From Rhyacophila brunnea (taxonomy: Eukaryota > Arthropoda > Insecta > Trichoptera > Rhyacophilidae): a stretch of 64,000 bases of DNA. The first letter of the stretch is position 1. The number at the start of each line of letters is the position of its first letter. The notes beneath the pieces are model-generated. The model was not told the DNA's origin. It did no database searches and was given only the letters and a program-made list of their open reading frames with translations. The position numbers and the translations under genes are program-made. Shown here piece after piece: positions 58,601 through 61,373 of the stretch. The stretch is from the NCBI GenBank assembly GCA_022495005.1, contig JAGYXB010001862.1:1550001-1614000 (forward strand), given 5' to 3'.

Positions 58601-59314
58601 AATTACCATACAAATTGGTACATTTGTATTTTTAAACCTATATACTGTATAATTTTATTTTAAAATACAAATATATCTATTAATTAAAGATTGTTAGTAT
58701 TATAATAATTTATTTAATTTGTAATATGAAATATATTTTTACAAACGAATTGATGATGTTTTAAGGTCAATATCAAGATTAATATAAAATTTAAACACCA
58801 TTAACATACATTATGAAACCTAATAATAGATTATAATAAACTCTAACAATCGTTTTAACTTATCTACACACTGGATAATAATATATATTATTAAGTTATA
58901 AAAAAAATGTTTTAAAAGAAAGTATAATAAATAAATATTCTTTTTGAAACAGTTTTTTCACCGTCTGTCATATCATATTTCAAAAGAAAATTGTCCTTCA
59001 TATTACGCTGCAAATAAATGTTATTCCAACAGATGAAATTTACATTTTCCAGCTGATCGTCAAAGAGATGAATCGCCTGGGGATCATCGTGGATCTCTCA
59101 CACGTCTCCATAAAGACGATGAAGGACGCCATCGCTGTTTCCAAGGCACCTGTGATATTCTCCCACTCATCGGCGCATGCCATCTGCAATTCTTCGCGTA
59201 ACGTCCCTGACAATATGCTAAAGAGGGTGGCTGCAAACCGGGGTCTGGTGATGGTGAACTTTTACTCCAAGTTCTTGACGTGCAACACTGTCGCGACTGT
59301 TCAAGATGCTATAG
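1468..59314 (+). CDS. Membrane (renal-type) dipeptidase, 5' five coding exons
   Basis: A zinc dipeptidase of the M19 family, which hydrolyses dipeptides and in animals also cystinyl-glycine and leukotriene D4, usually at the cell surface through a GPI anchor. Five exons (1468-1688, 18822-18918, 40430-40562, 45087-45304, 59053-59314) join in phase to about 310 residues. Seen: a signal peptide (hydrophobic core ~7-23); IDGHNDLPW with zinc ligands H55 and D57; GVEGGH with bridging E168; DLSHVS with H240; FSHSS with H261; and SRNVPD with R272 matching the substrate-binding Arg. Spacing between these residues matches the mammalian enzyme. The family's usual length is about 410 residues, so the catalytic Asp region and GPI signal lie beyond the window. 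The residue aligned with His152 is S195. The ATG at 1468 is chosen because it directly precedes the signal peptide. All introns are GT-AG. Confidence 0.93.
1689..2250. other. Intron 1 start, AT-rich
   Basis: Nothing coding. 1770-1850 vaguely resembles the SINE tail and body (TCTCCACGGTGTGAG, then GGTCCTTACTCTAGATAAGG) but is too diverged to call firmly. Confidence 0.4.
2251..2326 (-). repeat. SINE 3' tail fragment
   Basis: Contains TTCGACCATGTCCGATCCTG and GCCTCCACAGAGTGGAGG, then TTGACAGATTTTG, matching the tail of the SINE at 474-702 in the same orientation. The tRNA-like head and the body are absent. Confidence 0.7.
2327..3061. other. AT-rich intron sequence
   Basis: Nothing recognised on either strand. 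Confidence 0.5.
3062..3231 (+). repeat. Direct duplication of ~53 bp
   Basis: Two copies, 3062-3113 and 3178-3231, share GCCGCTGGTTTAAAAT/GCCGCTAGTTTAAAAT, then TTGCTTCATTCC and ATTATTAAT-type ends. Spacing start to start is about 116 bp. Copies differ at several positions, so the duplication is not recent. Confidence 0.6.
3232..4649. other. AT-rich intron sequence
   Basis: A 113-codon open frame at 3832-4173 has no recognisable domain and biased A/T codons; I do not call it a gene. Nothing else recognised. Confidence 0.4.
4650..4924. mobile_element. Small MITE with terminal inverted repeats
   Basis: The left end (4691-4727) TCAAATACACTCTATGACGA is inverted at the right end (4866-4903) as CGATCGTCATATAGTCTATT. 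A further outer pair, AAAAGTCACTTA near 4650 and TAAGTGACTAAAAA near 4907, suggests longer termini interrupted by an A-rich insertion on the left. No coding capacity. Target duplication not resolved. Confidence 0.6.
4925..5454. other. AT-rich intron sequence
   Basis: Nothing recognised. Confidence 0.5.
5455..5570 (+). repeat. Degenerate SINE body, plus orientation
   Basis: GGTCCAATAAGTTGAACGAATG, TTCTAGTAA and TTACATGGAGGC align in order with the body and tail of the 474-702 SINE read on the other strand. The head is missing and divergence is high. Confidence 0.5.
5571..6129. other. AT-rich intron sequence
   Basis: Contains a short perfect hairpin, GTGACTGATTAGTCAGTCAC, near 5729. Otherwise nothing recognised. 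Confidence 0.5.
6130..6306 (-). repeat. tRNA-derived SINE copy
   Basis: Same order as 474-702: GGCCTCCACAGGGTGGAGG, AACGGATTTTGTTTT, GCTCAACCTATTAGGT, then a decayed tRNA-like head with TTTCAACCTGGGACCCAC and CCGACGCTTAAGC. The B-box is mutated. Confidence 0.75.
6604..7975 (+). pseudogene. RTE-like LINE with 5' inversion
   Basis: The plus strand from 6994 reads the reverse-transcriptase region from KGVRQGN through FADN (FADD with the second Asp lost), then [11 protein letters not shown], a YGYKT segment, [10 protein letters not shown] and a C-terminal [10 protein letters not shown], ending [11 protein letters not shown] near 7918. In-frame stops occur at about 7219, 7660 and 7867. Just upstream, 6604-6985 on the minus strand reads the preceding part of the same protein: [20 protein letters not shown], then [17 protein letters not shown] and YINILI. 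Together they form one LINE whose 5' segment is inverted, as produced by twin priming. RTE affiliation is inferred from motif wording. It is not functional. Confidence 0.82.
6608..6985 (-). pseudogene. Inverted 5' segment of the LINE (RT N-terminal motifs)
   Basis: Minus-strand translation gives [16 protein letters not shown] followed, across a frame change near 6880, by [20 protein letters not shown] and CYINILI. In RTE-type reverse transcriptases these directly precede the GVRQG motif that starts the plus-strand part at about 6994. The segment is therefore part of the same insertion, inverted. Confidence 0.8.
7976..8668. other. AT-rich intron sequence
   Basis: Nothing recognised apart from the possible LINE 3' end before about 8090. 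Confidence 0.4.
8669..9032. mobile_element. MITE-like element, ~30 bp imperfect TIRs
   Basis: Left end GACTGTAGAAAGGAAAAAGG continuing ACGTCA is inverted at the right end as TGACG-type TACGTCATTTTTCCTACAGTC. Length about 360 bp, no ORF. Superfamily not assigned; target duplication unclear. Confidence 0.55.
9033..9374. other. AT-rich intron sequence
   Basis: Nothing recognised. Confidence 0.5.
9375..9560 (-). pseudogene. LINE 3' tail (RT C-terminus)
   Basis: Minus-strand translation reads [20 protein letters not shown], then [20 protein letters not shown], then stop, then a (GAA)n tail, seen as TTCTTCTTCTTCTTC on the plus strand. This is the typical end of a non-LTR retrotransposon ORF2, of the same general type as 41048-41815 and 60200-61210. 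Only about 60 codons remain, so the copy is strongly 5'-truncated. Confidence 0.75.
9570..10225. other. AT-rich intron sequence
   Basis: Nothing recognised. Confidence 0.5.
10226..12011 (+). mobile_element. Non-autonomous Helitron, copy 1 (1.8 kb)
   Basis: It begins TCTCTATATATATAAAAATC and ends GGTCAGCTAG, inserted between A and T as Helitrons do, with a short GGCAGA/TTTGCC hairpin just before the end. Inside are remnants of the N-terminal part of an insect Helitron replication-helicase protein: MPARRKGG at 10724, a C-x2-C-type CPHC (damaged here), [25 protein letters not shown], then [10 protein letters not shown] and [12 protein letters not shown]. The Rep catalytic and helicase regions are missing, and several frameshifts and stops break the ORF. 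A sister copy at 45485-47323 shares both ends and the same internal deletion. Confidence 0.9.
10724..11835 (+). pseudogene. Helitron Rep-helicase N-terminal remnant, copy 1
   Basis: Pieces read in different frames: [13 protein letters not shown] from 10724, broken soon after; then MCCASGK to [12 protein letters not shown] (11071-11523 frame); then the 11554-11835 frame with [23 protein letters not shown] and [11 protein letters not shown], ending in TGA. Compared with full Helitrons only the Helitron-like N-terminal region is kept. Not expected to be active. Confidence 0.8.
12012..12246. other. AT-rich spacer
   Basis: Nothing recognised. Confidence 0.5.
12247..12366 (+). repeat. SINE body copy, plus orientation
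   Basis: GGTCTGGCAAAGTACACTTA, TTTTTCAATTTGTGTATG, GAGTATGGACCTAATAGGTT and TTCTCGTAAAAACTAAATCT match the body of the 474-702 SINE read from its minus strand. The tRNA-like head is truncated and the CCTCCAC tail is missing, replaced by the poly-T of the adjoining LINE. Confidence 0.75.
12367..14375 (-). mobile_element. 5'-truncated LINE with RNase H domain
   Basis: The element lies on the minus strand with its poly(A) tail visible as poly(T) at 12367-12389, a 3' UTR of about 400 bp, and ORF2 coding from about 14375 down to 12787. It carries the end of the reverse transcriptase and a complete RNase H region, which suggests the I/R1/LOA group. The 5' break falls just after the expected RT catalytic box. 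It abuts a truncated SINE. Confidence 0.85.
12787..14375 (-). pseudogene. LINE ORF2 C-terminal half: RT thumb, RNase H, Cys-rich end
   Basis: Starts [20 protein letters not shown] (14330 region), then [26 protein letters not shown] and an RNase H fold with [10 protein letters not shown] (first Asp), QAELYAI (Glu), YSDSKSSI (second Asp), [20 protein letters not shown] (His and last Asp). The four catalytic acids are all present. A frameshift at about 13135-13150 moves the frame into [29 protein letters not shown] and a [18 protein letters not shown]ys/His motif. In life RNase H removes the RNA template during reverse transcription. The missing 5' half makes the copy non-autonomous. Confidence 0.85.
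14376..15217. other. Intron stretch, first half less AT-rich
   Basis: 14390-14690 is less AT-rich than the surroundings and may be the remains of another repeat, but shows no ORF or motif I recognise. The rest is AT-rich with nothing seen. Confidence 0.35.
15218..15385 (+). repeat. tRNA-like SINE, second family
   Basis: ATGGTGCAGTGTGTAAGGCT resembles an A-box and TGTTCGATTCACGG a B-box, spaced as in a tRNA head, followed by a non-tRNA body with GGGCTACACGGCCTATTGCG. No body match to the 474-702 family. A cloverleaf cannot be drawn convincingly, so a SINE is preferred over a tRNA gene. Only one copy is seen here. Confidence 0.5.
15386..15756. other. AT-rich intron sequence
   Basis: Nothing recognised. 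Confidence 0.5.
15757..16603. mobile_element. 0.85 kb TIR element with repeated subterminal motifs
   Basis: The left end TTGAGCGTAGTTATGCACAA continuing AGCAGCC is inverted at the right end GGCTGCTTTGTGCATAACTA continuing CGCTCAA. Related motifs (GGCTGCTTTTTGCAGA at 16332, AGCTTGGATGCTTTATGCA near 16401, AGCTTGGTTGATTTGTGCAG near 16492) recur every 70-90 bp inside the right part, next to two copies of AACGCATTTATATGA. Such arrays often serve as transposase-binding sites. No ORF; superfamily and target duplication not resolved. Confidence 0.7.
16604..17517. other. Intron stretch with a GC-richer block
   Basis: 16640-16940 is less AT-rich and open on both strands for about 70 codons (16617-16847 minus, 16739-16942 plus), but no domain is recognised and the frames conflict. 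Possibly an old TE fragment. The remainder is AT-rich. Confidence 0.35.
17518..17594 (-). repeat. tRNA-like relic
   Basis: On the minus strand, CTCGTAGTCTAATTCTTAAG is A-box-like and GGATTCC with flanking pairs is B-box-like, at about tRNA spacing. The B-box is poor (no GGTTCGA core). Probably a decayed SINE head, not a working tRNA. Confidence 0.3.
17595..18821. other. AT-rich intron sequence
   Basis: Very AT-rich; the open frame at 18010-18198 is low-complexity. Nothing recognised until the exon 2 acceptor. Confidence 0.5.
18822..18918 (+). CDS. Dipeptidase exon 2
   Basis: Acceptor TTTTCAAG at 18814-18821 and donor CAG|GTTAGT. Completes K74 and encodes residues 75-106 ([12 protein letters not shown], then [16 protein letters not shown]), the segment that in family members leads into the FWAAYVPC strand. 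Phase 2 in, phase 0 out. Confidence 0.9.
18919..21152. other. Intron 2 start, nothing coding
   Basis: 19842-19873 holds a palindrome (TATACAAACATAT, 4-nt loop, ATATGTTTGTATA). Otherwise nothing recognised. Confidence 0.45.
21153..21940. mobile_element. hAT-type MITE, copy 1, with 8-bp TSD
   Basis: The element (21161-21932) starts TAGGGAATCCAATCCCGAGC and ends GATTGAAATCCCTA. It is flanked by a perfect 8-bp duplication GTGGCACC at 21153-21160 and 21933-21940. The 8-bp duplication and TAGGG termini are hAT hallmarks. Both ends carry several copies of ATCCCGGGAT. Inside are only AT-rich sequence and no transposase, so it depends on another element. A second copy in inverse orientation is at 38615-39341. 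Confidence 0.92.
21941..27400. other. Long AT-rich part of intron 2
   Basis: Nothing coding recognised. Minor items: (GAAGTAG)3 at about 22437-22460; a small tandem repeat of TTTGGTA at 23440-23475; an (AT)n run at 27249-27266. Open frames at 23129, 24406, 25268 and 26898 lack recognisable domains. Confidence 0.4.
27420..27685 (+). pseudogene. Degenerate RTE-like LINE 3' remnant
   Basis: The plus strand gives [14 protein letters not shown], resembling the QRxMERxMLGI block of RTE-like ORF2, and ends with WNQAVY-like text and GGATGATGATGAT, a tail typical of this LINE type. Several stops and gaps. Weak but ordered similarity. Confidence 0.45.
27686..28403. other. AT-rich intron sequence
   Basis: Nothing recognised. 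Confidence 0.5.
28404..29802. mobile_element. 1.4 kb near-perfect palindromic (foldback) element
   Basis: Left arm 28404-29090 and right arm 29119-29802 are reverse complements over about 685 bp with few mismatches, separated by a 28-bp spacer. The outer ends are TTAAGGGGGGACATGCTCGT and its inverse ACGAGCATGTACCCCCTTAA. The TTAA at both borders fits the target preference of piggyBac or Kolobok-type elements. No ORF. It is either a foldback MITE or a tail-to-tail pair of one element. Arm divergence of a few percent shows it is not an assembly artefact of exact mirroring. Transcribed within the intron it would make a very long RNA hairpin. Confidence 0.9.
29803..30036. other. AT-rich spacer
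   Basis: Nothing recognised. Confidence 0.5.
30037..30445 (+). mobile_element. PIF/Harbinger-like MITE, copy B (403 bp)
   Basis: The element (30040-30442) starts TACCCCGTTTACACTTACAT and ends CCATGCACGTGTACAAGCGC followed by TA. TTA duplications lie at 30037-30039 and 30443-30445. Internal order matches copy A at 931-1336 in reverse orientation. It differs from copy A by small indels and has a distinct middle section (CTGCGCCTGCGCAGTAGAAC). No transposase. Confidence 0.8.
30446..31544. other. AT-rich intron sequence
   Basis: Nothing recognised; open frames at 30845-31354 have no domain. Confidence 0.45.
31545..31622 (+). pseudogene. Short LINE 3' tail
   Basis: [20 protein letters not shown] translation followed by stops and GATGATGATGATAA resembles the ExxYxQQWTxG end and tail of RTE-like LINEs, compare 7900-7925. 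Only about 20 codons, so tentative. Confidence 0.35.
31623..32057. other. AT-rich intron sequence
   Basis: Nothing recognised. Confidence 0.5.
32058..32165 (-). repeat. Degenerate SINE tail
   Basis: AGGCCTTTACAGAATGGAGG, then TGTATTAACAG, a T-run, and TTAGGCCAAACATATATTGA in the order of the 474-702 SINE, diverged. It ends just before the 3.4 kb inverted-repeat element. Confidence 0.5.
32208..35619 (+). mobile_element. 3.4 kb DNA element with nested inverted repeats and a spliced gene
   Basis: Outer inverted repeats of about 128 bp (32208-32335 and 35492-35619) share GCAGTACGTGAAA/TTTCACGTACTG cores and GAGTTCTTCGTTGAACAT. An inner inverted pair (32407-32443 and 35411-35445) carries TTGAAGACCTTGGCATAAAA. 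A further motif, AACAGCAAATGTCCA or close variants, recurs at 32426, 32573, 32604, 35200 and 35227, near both ends. The gene in between is transposase-like. Between outer and inner repeats the two sides differ, and the left has TTAGG-like repeats. Either one DNA transposon with long, structured termini, or a transposon inserted into a foldback element. Target duplication not found. Confidence 0.75.
32774..34975 (+). CDS. Transposase-like protein, three exons, one frameshift (family not named)
   Basis: Exons 32774-32931, 33185-33410 and 33525-34975 join in phase across GT-AG introns of 253 and 114 bp. The N-terminus is Lys/Arg-rich (TPRKRKV), exon 2 has IKRRRPRKN, and exon 3 has a CSYCD zinc-knuckle-like motif (~263). 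Then come [11 protein letters not shown] (D323), [11 protein letters not shown] (D400) and [13 protein letters not shown] (D443), an ordered set of acids resembling a DDE/RNase H-fold nuclease. The frame shifts at the A-run near 34597: the first frame stops at 34605, while another frame continues [12 protein letters not shown] to an acidic C-terminus ending SDQD at 34972. Without the shift the length would be about 610 residues. Position between inverted repeats supports a transposase. Seen: motifs and splicing. Inferred: nuclease activity. The shift may be a mutation or a sequencing slip. Confidence 0.75.
35620..36720. other. AT-rich intron sequence
   Basis: Nothing recognised. Confidence 0.5.
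36724..36765. repeat. hAT-like terminal fragment
   Basis: AGCAGCGTTTCCAAAATAGG followed by CTCCGCGAAAAT resembles the terminus of common hAT elements (CAGCGTTTCCCAAA...). No matching other end nearby; a similar CCCCGCGAAAATTA with TTGGGAAAC lies at 53830-53872. Tentative. Confidence 0.3.
36766..37544. other. AT-rich intron sequence
   Basis: Nothing recognised. Confidence 0.5.
37545..37925 (+). pseudogene. Jockey/CR1-like LINE reverse-transcriptase fragment
   Basis: Reads [19 protein letters not shown] with an intact FADD catalytic box, then [37 protein letters not shown], a single stop at 37820, and [20 protein letters not shown] in the same frame. The order is that of RT motif C and the thumb in Jockey/CR1-type LINEs. 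Both ends are truncated and no poly(A) is visible. Same general type as 58103-58562. Confidence 0.78.
37926..38439. other. Intron stretch
   Basis: 38120-38360 could be the worn 5' part of the mariner-type fossil that follows, but no motif is readable. Nothing else seen. Confidence 0.35.
38440..39690 (+). pseudogene. Tc1/mariner-type transposase fossil split by a hAT MITE
   Basis: Before the [22 protein letters not shown]. After it (39350 on): [27 protein letters not shown] with a stop, then [20 protein letters not shown]. These follow, in order, the helix-turn-helix linker, the YPYKIQL block and the SDEAHFWLNGYVNKQN block of an insect mariner-like transposase group. In the last block the catalytic-region Asp of SDEAHF is kept but the Glu is lost. 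Frameshifts and stops abound. The hAT MITE (38615-39341) interrupts it with perfect 8-bp duplications, so the fossil is older. Confidence 0.7.
38607..39349. mobile_element. hAT-type MITE, copy 2, with 8-bp TSD
   Basis: The element (38615-39341) starts TAGGGATTCCAATCCCGGGA and ends GGAATTGGATTCCCTA, with GTCTTCAG duplicated at 38607-38614 and 39342-39349. It is the reverse-orientation sister of 21161-21932, sharing the ATCCCGGGAT arrays at the ends and the interior, with small indels (727 versus 772 bp). Confidence 0.92.
39691..40429. other. AT-rich end of intron 2
   Basis: Nothing recognised before the exon 3 acceptor. Confidence 0.5.
40430..40562 (+). CDS. Dipeptidase exon 3
   Basis: Acceptor CAATTTCAG ending at 40429 and donor AAG|GTACTG. 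Residues 107-150 begin [16 protein letters not shown] and continue [14 protein letters not shown], a conserved M19 segment, ending one base into codon 151. Confidence 0.9.
40563..41047. other. Intron 3 start
   Basis: Nothing recognised. Confidence 0.5.
41048..41815 (+). pseudogene. 5'-truncated LINE, RT C-terminal part
   Basis: One frame runs from about 41084: [97 protein letters not shown], then a GAAGATGAAGAAGAA tail. The frame is kept throughout but broken by TGA at 41255, 41495 and 41744. Where the original codon can be guessed, two are CGA to TGA and one TGG to TGA. Lacks the catalytic FADD box, which lay upstream of the truncation. A non-LTR retrotransposon of the same broad type as 60200-61210. 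Confidence 0.85.
41816..44764. other. Rest of intron 3
   Basis: AT-rich. A 105-codon open frame at 43560-43877 has no domain I recognise and ordinary intron composition. No other structure seen. Confidence 0.4.
44765..44850 (+). repeat. tRNA-like SINE head or relic
   Basis: GTAGTTTAATTGGTAAAGCA is A-box-like, and ACAGGTTTAAGTCCTATC is a near B-box at tRNA spacing. Acceptor-stem pairing is poor, so a tRNA-derived relic is more likely than a tRNA gene. Confidence 0.45.
44851..45086. other. End of intron 3
   Basis: AT-rich sequence up to the exon 4 acceptor; nothing recognised. Confidence 0.5.
45087..45304 (+). CDS. Dipeptidase exon 4 (bridging Glu; His152 position is Ser)
   Basis: Acceptor TTTAATTTAG ending at 45086 and donor AAG|GTTTGA. 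Encodes residues 151-223, including [13 protein letters not shown] (E168) and [17 protein letters not shown], where mammalian DPEP1 has LTLTHSCNTPW. It is much more GC-rich than the surrounding intron. Ends GGLTAFGK, in phase 0. Confidence 0.92.
45485..47323 (+). mobile_element. Non-autonomous Helitron, copy 2 (1.84 kb)
   Basis: Starts TCTCTATATATATAAAAATC and ends GGGTCAGCTAG, placed between A and T. Hairpin GGCAGA/TTTGCC lies before the terminus. Highly similar to copy 1 along its length. Its interior is better preserved (adds [20 protein letters not shown], missing from copy 1) but has the same loss of everything downstream of [11 protein letters not shown]. Both therefore come from one deletion derivative that was copied, not from two separate deletions. 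Confidence 0.9.
45986..47143 (+). pseudogene. Helitron Rep-helicase N-terminal remnant, copy 2
   Basis: From 45986: [13 protein letters not shown], a stop at 46148, then [33 protein letters not shown], a zinc motif [18 protein letters not shown], a stop at 46490, then [62 protein letters not shown] and, after frame changes, [16 protein letters not shown]. This is the Helitron-like N-terminal domain only; the HUH nuclease and helicase are missing. Confidence 0.82.
47324..47457. other. Short spacer
   Basis: Nothing recognised. Confidence 0.4.
47458..47620 (+). repeat. Unrecognised coding-like repeat, copy B
   Basis: [18 protein letters not shown], then stops, then [20 protein letters not shown]. 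Same two blocks as 722-925 on the minus strand, conserved in protein more than in DNA. Family unknown; probably the end of a TE ORF. Confidence 0.5.
47621..51194. other. Intron 4, no recognised gene
   Basis: Open frames at 47767-48009, 48376-48558, 48568-48783 and 48891-49103 have no domain or motif I can name. A short inverted pair, ACTTCGCTCCTAA near 48165 and TTAGGAGCGAAG near 48261, is seen next to CAGGGGTGGCGTAG. Otherwise AT-rich. Confidence 0.4.
51195..51271 (+). pseudogene. THAP-domain N-terminal fragment
   Basis: [12 protein letters not shown], then MGYHFS, matches the start of THAP zinc fingers (MPxCxVxxCxN with C-x4-C, then an aromatic-HxFP region). THAP domains bind DNA and occur in host proteins and in P-element or Kolobok transposases. 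The frame reaches a stop at about 51292, or may be cut by a weak donor at the GT of 51273. The later Cys-His pair and AVPTIF box are not found nearby, so this is probably a broken first exon. Confidence 0.4.
51272..58102. other. Intron 4, long AT-rich part
   Basis: 51540-51900 is less AT-rich but has no readable protein. (TA)n lies at 52188-52206. 53830-53872 looks like an hAT end (see 36724). A CACGTGTACACGTG palindrome is at about 54043. The 93-codon frame at 55823-56104 has no recognised domain. Nothing else seen. Confidence 0.4.
58103..58562 (-). pseudogene. Jockey/CR1-like LINE C-terminus and 3' UTR
   Basis: From 58562 down to a stop at 58272 the minus strand is open: [65 protein letters not shown], ending [12 protein letters not shown]. 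This pattern (L-F-LLRG ... R-N-F) is the usual C-terminal domain of Jockey/CR1-type LINE ORF2. A 3' UTR of ~165 bp and a T-run at 58103-58112 (poly(A) on the minus strand) complete it. Heavily 5'-truncated but without stops in the remaining 97 codons, so relatively young. Confidence 0.75.
58563..59052. other. End of intron 4
   Basis: AT-rich; nothing recognised before the exon 5 acceptor. Confidence 0.5.
59053..59314 (+). CDS. Dipeptidase exon 5 (two zinc-ligand His)
   Basis: Acceptor CATTTTCCAG ending at 59052 and donor ATAG|GTAAGA. Residues 224-310 include [14 protein letters not shown] (H240), [14 protein letters not shown] (H261) and [10 protein letters not shown] (R272), ending one base into the next codon. 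The reading frame would continue in an exon beyond 64000; none is seen in the 4.7 kb that follows. Confidence 0.92.
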
Positions 59315-59617
59315 GTAAGAATAAATCATATTTTTTCTACGTCTAGACCTAGAGTACCGTGCAAAAGATTTTTTCACGTATTATCAGTTTTATTTTTGAA
59401 TAATCAGAAATATTTATAATTTTTTTTTGGTTCTGTTTTAGATATTCTGGATTATTAAATTTGTTAGTTTAGGTTATCATTCTTGAATTCACGATTTTTG
59501 CCAAAATCGGCTATGAAAATAGGCGCTGTTCCCACCTGGATTCCAGTAAACAGATTTGTAACGATAGTGAAGAAAATTATAATACCATTTGTATATAAGT
59601 AAAATTAGGATTGTATT
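59315..59617. other. Start of intron 5
   Basis: Nothing recognised. Confidence 0.5.
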
Positions 59618-59847
59618 AAATATTTCGGTACTGTTCGGTTATCAGGAATACAGCGGAAAATACACTTTAAAAATAGCCGATAAACTGGATTATTTGTTAG
59701 GTTAACCTAACCAAACCTAACCTAACCTAACCCAACCTAACCTAACCTAAACTAATCCAAACTAACAAATAATCCAGTATATCGGGTATTTTTAAAATTT
59801 GTTTTCCGCTGTATTCCTGATAACAGAACAGTACCAATATTTCAAAC
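59618..59847. repeat. Palindrome with telomere-like CCTAA repeats in the loop
   Basis: Left arm 59618-59702 and right arm 59762-59847 are reverse complements (TACTGTTCGGTTATCAGGAA against TTCCTGATAACAGAACAGTA, and ACTGGATTATTTGTTAG against CTAACAAATAATCCAGT). The ~59-nt loop is an array of CCTAA units with a few variants. CCTAA/TTAGG is the arthropod telomere repeat. Likely a foldback MITE or an old telomeric insertion. Confidence 0.75.
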
Positions 59848-59902
59848 CTATATCTATGGGTTTATGTAATATACATTTTGCAGTTATTTAAAAAAAGAAA
59901 CA

Positions 59903-61373
59903 TTATGATCATGGCCCCCACAAAGCGATGGCTGACAGGGCTCTAGCCTAAAGGCCCGGGCTCAGGAGGGGCCAGGCGTGGTGGGTCAACCAGATAAGAG
60001 AGATAAACACACATCACAAATTGACCCTAATAGTGAAAAAGTCGCCTGCGGCGCTAATTTTCTTCAAATATTAATGTTGATTATGCTTTTAAAGCATGTA
60101 GTTAAACGATGCAGTGTTTAATGTGGGTCGATTGTATAATTCAAGTGGATGTATTAAAAAATATTAAAAATTGCTAAAAAATATACTTAAAATATAATAA
60201 AAGTATGCATGAACGGATTCAGAAGTAGAATACATATGCAAGGCAGTATATCAGAATCTTTTGAGGTGACAGCAGGACTAAAACAAGGCGACTCCTTATC
60301 ACCAATGCTGTTCAACTTAGCTTTAGAGAAAGCCGTTAGAGAAGCTCTGAAAGCAGAAGGTGGAGTTACCCTGAATGGGTCCCATAAAATATTGGGCTAC
60401 GCAGATGATTTGGTGGTGCTCGGAAAATCTGAAAAATAAGTCAGAGATATTTTCACTCCTCTGGAGGACACAGCGAAAAGGTTGAACCTACGAGTAAATG
60501 TGAGAAAGACCAAGTATTTGAAAATGACAAGAGGCATTGAACCCTCTGGAAACATTGGAATAAGAAACTCCTTGTTCGAGAGAACCTCTCTCTTCAAGTA
60601 CTTGGGCTCCAACATTACCTCTAAAAATGAAATGTCCCTAGAGCTCTCTGACCGACTGAGAAGTGGAAATGCAGCGTACTTCGCGCTGAGTCGTCTGTTC
60701 AGGTCCAAAATGCTGTCCATCAAAACGAAATTCCGGGTGTATAACGTGGTCATCAAGCCAATCGTCATGTATGGATGTGAAACGTGGGGTTTAACAGAAA
60801 AACAAGAAAAGGCGCTCCAAGTGTTTGAAAACAGAATCCTCCGGAGAATACTTGGACCCGTCAATGAGAACCACCGGTGGAGCATCCGCACAAACGCTGA
60901 GCTCTTCGACCGATACCAACCTAGAATCACTAATATTCTGAGGTCAAGAAGGCTCAGATGGGCGGGCCACGTTGTACGATCTGAAAGATCTAGAACTCTC
61001 TATAGGATTTACAAAGGCACACCAGCTGGCACTCGACCTCTTGGCCGCCCTCGACGGAGATGGGCGGACAGCATTCAAAGGGATGCGGAAAGGCTGGGGA
61101 TAGTCAACTGGGAAGAGAGAGCGCTGGACAGAGATGCCTGGAGAAACGTTGTGCAGTCGGCCATGGACCTGAACGGCCCCTAGCGCCAGTTTAATAATAA
61201 TAATAATAAAAAATATACTAAATACTCTTAATTTTAAATCGATTTTATTTAACATTTGGACAAAGTTACTGTAGAGTGCCATAATGCATTTAATCTTAGT
61301 GATAGGTAAGGGGGCCTACCAAAGATCTTGGTCTGGGGGGCCGCTTCAATGTGTGGGGGCCATGATTATGATA
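59903..61373. repeat. Inverted repeat pair bracketing a LINE
   Basis: ATCATGGCCCCCACA at about 59909-59923 is inverted as TGTGGGGGCCATGAT at 61352-61366. The zones inside each (GGCCCGGGCTCAGGAGGGG; GGGGGGCCGCTTC) are unusually GC-rich. The LINE at 60200-61210 lies between them. Possibly a small DNA element into which the LINE inserted; TTA occurs outside both ends but the termini are not certain. Confidence 0.4.
60200..61212 (+). pseudogene. 5'-truncated LINE, RT palm to C-terminus
   Basis: The frame from 60209 reads GSISESFEVTAGLKQGDSLS, MLFNLALEKAVRE, HKILGYADDLVVL with an intact YADD box, a single TAA at 60437, then in the same frame RLNLRVNVRKTKYLKM, SLFKYLGSNITSKNE, KPIVMYGCETWGLT, RILRRILGP, RRLRWAGHVVRSE, GRPRRRWADSIQRDAERLGI and DRDAWRNVVQSAMDLNGP, stop at 61181. 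An (AAT)n tail follows. Except for the one nonsense codon, 325 codons are intact. The N-terminal endonuclease and RT fingers are missing. It copies itself by target-primed reverse transcription in the intact form. Youngest-looking LINE of the window. Confidence 0.88.

Noticed and set aside
59700..59761. True telomere end
   Set aside because: Only about ten imperfect CCTAA units, inside an intron and between inverted arms; interstitial motif.
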